A stretch of 8,016 nt of DNA from Planctomycetota bacterium (lineage in GTDB: Bacteria > Planctomycetota > Planctomycetia > Pirellulales > Pirellulaceae), in contig JAHWKS010000199.1 of assembly GCA_019347795.1 (NCBI GenBank), forward strand, positions 1 through 8,016, in the 5' to 3' direction. The notes beneath the pieces were generated by a model, which saw only the letters and a program-made list of their open reading frames with translations, searched no databases and was not told where the DNA came from. Positions 4,985-8,016 of the stretch are shown in pieces. The position numbers were made by a program, and so were the translations under genes. Numbering within the stretch: the first letter of the stretch is position 1; every line of letters begins with the position of its first letter.

Positions 4985-7777
4985 CTACGCTCGGCCGGCA
5001 CGGCGGGCGCCCTGTGGCCGACGACCGGGCCGTCGCGATTCCTCCGCCTCTCGGCTGCGTGGTTGCCGCTCGGCCGCCTGTCTCAAAAGCCGCCCGCCGA
5101 AGGAATTGGCCAGCACCGAGGTCACGCTCGCGGCCATGGCGATCATCGCCCAGATGGGATGGACCAGTCCGGTCGTCGCCAGCGGAACGCCGATGCCGTT
5201 GAAGGAAAAAGCCAGCGCCAAGTTCTGCACCGTCTTTTTGTACGAGTTCTTGCCGATTTCAAAGGCATCGACGACCGCGCCGAGCCGCTCGCCGATGAGC
5301 ACCACGTCGGCCGATTCAATGGCGATATCGGTCCCCGCCCCGATGGCGATTCCCACGTCGGCCTGCATCAGCGCCGGGGCGTCGTTGATCCCGTCGCCCA
5401 CCATCGCCACCCGAAAGCCTTGACTCTGCAGGTCGCGCACCACTTCGGCCTTGCCTTGCGGCAGCACCTCGGCGCGGTAATCCCGGATGCCGACCTGTTC
5501 GGCTACGGCCCGGGCGGTCCGCTCGTTGTCGCCGGTGAGCATCACCGGCTCCAGGCCGCTCTCCCGCATCCGCCGAATCGCTTCCTTGGCGTCCGGTTTG
5601 AGCTGGTCGGCGATGGCCACGAGCGCGGCGAGCTTACCCTCGACGGCCAGCGCCACGACCGTATTGCCTTGCTCCTGCAAGGCCCGCAGTTGGTCCTGGG
5701 CGGCGCCGAAATCGACGTTCTTCTCTCGAAGAAAAGCCGGCTTGCCAATCGCCAGGCATCGCCCATCGACTGTGGCCGTCACGCCCTTGCCCGCCGCCGC
5801 CTGAAAGTCCTCCGCGGCGGGGATCCTAATGCCTTCCTGTTCTGCCGCCTCGACGATCGCTCGCCCGAGCGGATGCTCCGAGTGGGCCTCGGCCGCCGCG
5901 GCCAGACGCAGCATCTCGTTCACGCTCTCCTCGTTCAGCGGCACAACGTCCACCACGGCCGGTTCGCCCCGCGTGATGGTGCCGGTCTTGTCCAGCACCA
6001 TCTTTTTCACTTCCTTGAGCACCTGAAACGCCTCGCCGGAGCGCATCAAGATTCCCCGCTCGGCGGCCATGCCTCCGCCGCGGATCATCGCCAGCGGCGT
6101 GGCCATGCCCAGCGCGCAAGGATAGCCCATCACCAGCACGGCGAGCGTGGCCAGCAGCGCCCGCGTCCACTGCGGCTCGCCGGCGAACAGGGCCGCGCCG
6201 ATCGTCCAGATCAAGAACGCCGCCACGGCAAAGGCCAGCACCCCCGGCACAAAATACTTCAGCACCTGATCCACCAGGACCAAAACGCCCGGTTTCAAGG
6301 CCCTCGCCTCTTCCACCTGCCGCGCCACCTGCTGGACGAAGCCTTCCGCGCCGACCTTGGTGACGCGGATCAGGAGCGTCCCCGACTGCACCAGGGACCC
6401 GCCGATCACTTCGTCCCCCGCAGTCTTTTCCTGCGGGATCGACTCGCCGGTCACCAGGTGCTCGTCCACGCCCGAGGCGCCCTCCTCCACCTGACCGTCG
6501 AGCGGAACCGACTCGCCGGGGCGGACCCGCACCAGTTCGCCGACTTCAACTTCCTCGACCGGAACGTCGATTTCCCGCCCCTCGCGAACCACGCTGGCGG
6601 TGGGCGGCACGAGCTCCAGCAGCTTGCGGACCGACTGCGAAGCCCGCGTCCGCACCACCAGCGAGACGTACGCCGAAAGGATGTGATAGGTGTTAATGAA
6701 CACGACTACGCCGAAGAAGTCGAACAACACCGGGTAGTCGACGCCCAGCAGATCCGACAGCGGCGAGGCGGGAAACTCAACCACGTAGGCCAGGAACCCG
6801 CCAAGCAATCCGGCGATCGCTCCCAATTCCATCAACACGTGCTGATTGAGGATCCCGCGCTTGAGGCTGGCGTAGGCCATGTTCAGGAAATGCCAGCCGG
6901 GGCCGAACATCGTCGAGAGGGCCAGCGTCGGCGTCAGCCAGATCAGAAAGGGCCAGGCCCGCTCCATGTTGAGCAGGTCGAGCCACATCAGCACCATGAA
7001 GTTGAAGGCGATAGCGGCGAAGGCGGCGGCCAGCAGCAGGTTGTTGCGTCCGGCGCGCAGCTCCGCTTCCTTCTCTTCGAACGTCCGCTCCTTGCCCACG
7101 TCGCGGACCGTGTAGCCGATCTCCCGCAGCGTCTGCTTTAAGTCGCTCGGCATAACCAGCGCCGGATCGTACGTGATCAGGGCCTCTTCATGGGCCATGT
7201 TCACGCTGGTCTCCTCCACCCCCTCCATGCGCCCCAACGCCTTGGTGATCGTGGCCACGCAGAACGAACACTCCATTCCGCCGATCTTGACCTGGAGTTT
7301 TTCCAGGCCCCTGGGATGACCTGACTCGTCGAACGATTCCGCCTCCCGGGTGACCTCATGCCGCCGACGGCGCTCCGGCTCGGGCCGAGCTTCGGCCTCG
7401 CGGCGAACTGCCGGCTCGCGGCGGACTTCCGGCTCCCGGGGAGCTTCCGGCTCCCGGCGAGCTTCTGACTTGGGGCGGGGGCGATCCGCTTCCAAAACCG
7501 CCGCCTCGCCGTTGCGGTGCGGCGCCGCTTCTTCCTCCGCCGTCTCCATGTGATAACCCATCTTTCGGAGCCTGGTGCGAATCTGGCCCGGTTCGGTGCG
7601 CCCGCTGTCGAACTGCACCCGGATGTGCTGCGTCTCGGCGCTGGCGCCCACCTCCGTGACGCCATCCACCTGCCGCAAGACCTTTTTGACGCGGCTCTCG
7701 CACCCCTCGCAGTGCAGCTTCGGCTCGCCGGTGACGACGAACTCGATGGTCGAAAGCGACGGCGACTCGGCCCGCAT
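4985..7777 (-). CDS. P1B-type heavy-metal (probably Cu) P-type ATPase with two HMA domains and a YPC motif
   Basis: A 930-residue integral-membrane pump driving metal out of the cytoplasm by ATP hydrolysis. HMA1 is residues about 10-77 (HCEGC, Cys23/Cys26) and HMA2 about 160-227 (GMECSFC, Cys170/Cys173), joined by an Arg/Glu/Pro linker that contains a six-residue tandem repeat. Eight transmembrane segments follow, near 246-268, 272-292, 312-334, 348-374, 500-530, 538-562, 850-872 and 874-892. All catalytic motifs are present: TGES (443-446), DKTGT with phosphorylated Asp596, the P1B His-Pro pair (635-636), MLTGDN (746-751) and GDGINDAP (794-801). The transmembrane metal motif is YPC (552-554), not the usual CPC; TM7 has N852...F859-N860...P865 and TM8 M881...S884...N891, close to the Cu(I) pattern. 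A 35-residue Arg-rich tail ends the protein. The ATG at 7777 has AGGAG 9 bases upstream. Copper is the best substrate guess; the YPC variation leaves this open. Confidence 0.93.
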   Translation of the reverse strand: MRAESPSLSTIEFVVTGEPKLHCEGCESRVKKVLRQVDGVTEVGASAETQHIRVQFDSGRTEPGQIRTRLRKMGYHMETAEEEAAPHRNGEAAVLEADRPRPKSEARREPEAPREPEVRREPAVRREAEARPEPERRRRHEVTREAESFDESGHPRGLEKLQVKIGGMECSFCVATITKALGRMEGVEETSVNMAHEEALITYDPALVMPSDLKQTLREIGYTVRDVGKERTFEEKEAELRAGRNNLLLAAAFAAIAFNFMVLMWLDLLNMERAWPFLIWLTPTLALSTMFGPGWHFLNMAYASLKRGILNQHVLMELGAIAGLLGGFLAYVVEFPASPLSDLLGVDYPVLFDFFGVVVFINTYHILSAYVSLVVRTRASQSVRKLLELVPPTASVVREGREIDVPVEEVEVGELVRVRPGESVPLDGQVEEGASGVDEHLVTGESIPQEKTAGDEVIGGSLVQSGTLLIRVTKVGAEGFVQQVARQVEEARALKPGVLVLVDQVLKYFVPGVLAFAVAAFLIWTIGAALFAGEPQWTRALLATLAVLVMGYPCALGMATPLAMIRGGGMAAERGILMRSGEAFQVLKEVKKMVLDKTGTITRGEPAVVDVVPLNEESVNEMLRLAAAAEAHSEHPLGRAIVEAAEQEGIRIPAAEDFQAAAGKGVTATVDGRCLAIGKPAFLREKNVDFGAAQDQLRALQEQGNTVVALAVEGKLAALVAIADQLKPDAKEAIRRMRESGLEPVMLTGDNERTARAVAEQVGIRDYRAEVLPQGKAEVVRDLQSQGFRVAMVGDGINDAPALMQADVGIAIGAGTDIAIESADVVLIGERLGAVVDAFEIGKNSYKKTVQNLALAFSFNGIGVPLATTGLVHPIWAMIAMAASVTSVLANSFGGRLLRQAAERQPRSREAEESRRPGRRPQGARRAGRA
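7376..7465 (-). repeat. five-copy 18-bp in-frame tandem repeat in the ATPase linker
   Basis: Residues 105-134 of the ATPase read EARREP-EAPREP-EVRREP-AVRREA-EARPEP, five units of six residues, with matching 18-base units at the DNA level (for example GAAGCTCGCCGGGAGCCG). The unit length is a multiple of three, so copy number could change without breaking the frame. The segment separates HMA1 from HMA2 and is highly charged, probably an extended flexible spacer. Confidence 0.8.
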
Positions 7778-7797
7778 GCTTTGTCACTCCTGTTTCC

Positions 7798-8016
7798 TCA
7801 AATGAATCGCTGGACCACGAACGCGATTCCCAAGACGATGAACAGAACACCCGAGCCTTTCTCGACCCACGGCCGCCAGCGGGCGAACCCGCGCAGGTCC
7901 TTCAGAAGTCCCGTAAAAGCCCCCGCCAGGACCAACGGCAAACCGCGCACCAGGGCGAACACAAACAGCAACCCCGCCCCGAACCAGGCGTTTCCCACGC
8001 TCCCGGCGTAGAGCAG
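7798..8016 (-). CDS. CcdA/DsbD-type transmembrane protein, C-terminal fragment (start outside window)
   Basis: Only the last 72 residues are visible; the frame is open to the window edge and the GTG at 7998 is merely internal. The segment holds two transmembrane helices, around AWFGAGLLFVFALVRGLPLVLAGAF and around GSGVLFIVLGIAFVVQRF, separated by a basic loop KDLRGFARWRPWVEK. This pattern (FALVRGLPL, then a short Arg-rich loop, then W-E-x-G-S-G-V) matches the end of CcdA/DsbD-beta proteins, which carry electrons from cytoplasmic thioredoxin across the membrane for cytochrome c maturation or thiol reduction. The catalytic Cys pair would lie upstream, outside the window. It ends 20 bases before the ATPase start, so they are very likely co-transcribed. 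A related polytopic permease of the same superfamily, such as an arsenical-efflux type, is the main alternative. Confidence 0.72.
   Translation of the reverse strand: MLYAGSVGNAWFGAGLLFVFALVRGLPLVLAGAFTGLLKDLRGFARWRPWVEKGSGVLFIVLGIAFVVQRFI

Noticed and set aside
5063..7141. A very long open frame on the + strand opposite the P-type ATPase
   Set aside because: Its translation is rich in His, Arg and Gln with no recognisable domain, and it lies wholly antisense to a gene with all P-type ATPase motifs intact. Such shadows are expected in GC-rich coding DNA.
1..8016. tRNA, rRNA, riboswitch, CueR/CsoR-type operator or sigma-70 promoter
   Set aside because: I saw no cloverleaf, no conserved riboswitch core and no convincing paired -35/-10 or operator palindrome; the operon's promoter probably lies beyond 8016.

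Overview
The window is G+C-rich (about two thirds by eye) and densely coding. It most resembles a planctomycete, probably of the Pirellulales type. This rests on a planctomycete-style cytochrome c (PSCyt1-like, CxxCH followed by an MPP motif), a PQQ-like beta-propeller opening with the WPQWRGPNRDGVS signature common in planctomycete proteins, and a palindromic 'ttcaggctttagcctg' repeat of a kind I recall from these genomes. The taxonomic call is inference from style, not proof.

Layout. Bases 1-1370 (+ strand) hold the 3' part of a gene that fuses a TVP38/TMEM64 (VTT/SNARE-associated) membrane domain to a DUF547 domain. Everything else, 1373-8016, is on the - strand and reads as one operon-like run. 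In transcription order it contains: the C-terminal end of a CcdA/DsbD-type membrane protein (7798-8016); a large heavy-metal P1B-type ATPase with two HMA domains (4985-7777); a secreted Met-rich protein (4421-4957); a membrane-anchored or secreted PQQ-like beta-propeller protein (3001-4344); a secreted cytochrome c fused to a Met/Cys motif and a PepSY-like C-terminal domain (2256-2990); a secreted Met-rich protein with the same C-terminal domain (1654-2244); and a small cytosolic HMA copper-chaperone-like protein (1373-1612). Gaps between these genes are 10-76 bases, and two stop codons run straight into the next Shine-Dalgarno. The fusion gene and the operon converge, with only 2 bases between their stop codons. 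No intergenic stretch exceeds 300 bases.

How the parts may work together. The ATPase and the small HMA protein point to transport of a soft metal, most likely Cu(I). The CcdA-type protein would move reducing equivalents across the membrane. Three different exported proteins carry the same nine-residue motif MCPxMxMMM, a plausible Cu(I) site, and one of them also carries a heme c. The cytochrome and the propeller suggest an extracytoplasmic redox or scaffold role. My working model is a copper export, storage or delivery module, possibly feeding cuproenzyme assembly, built around a family of proteins sharing swapped modules. The strongest points are the repeated MCPxMxMMM motif, the mosaic relation among its three carriers, the unusual YPC (instead of CPC) transmembrane motif in the ATPase, and a palindromic repeat that supplies the last codons and stop of one gene.
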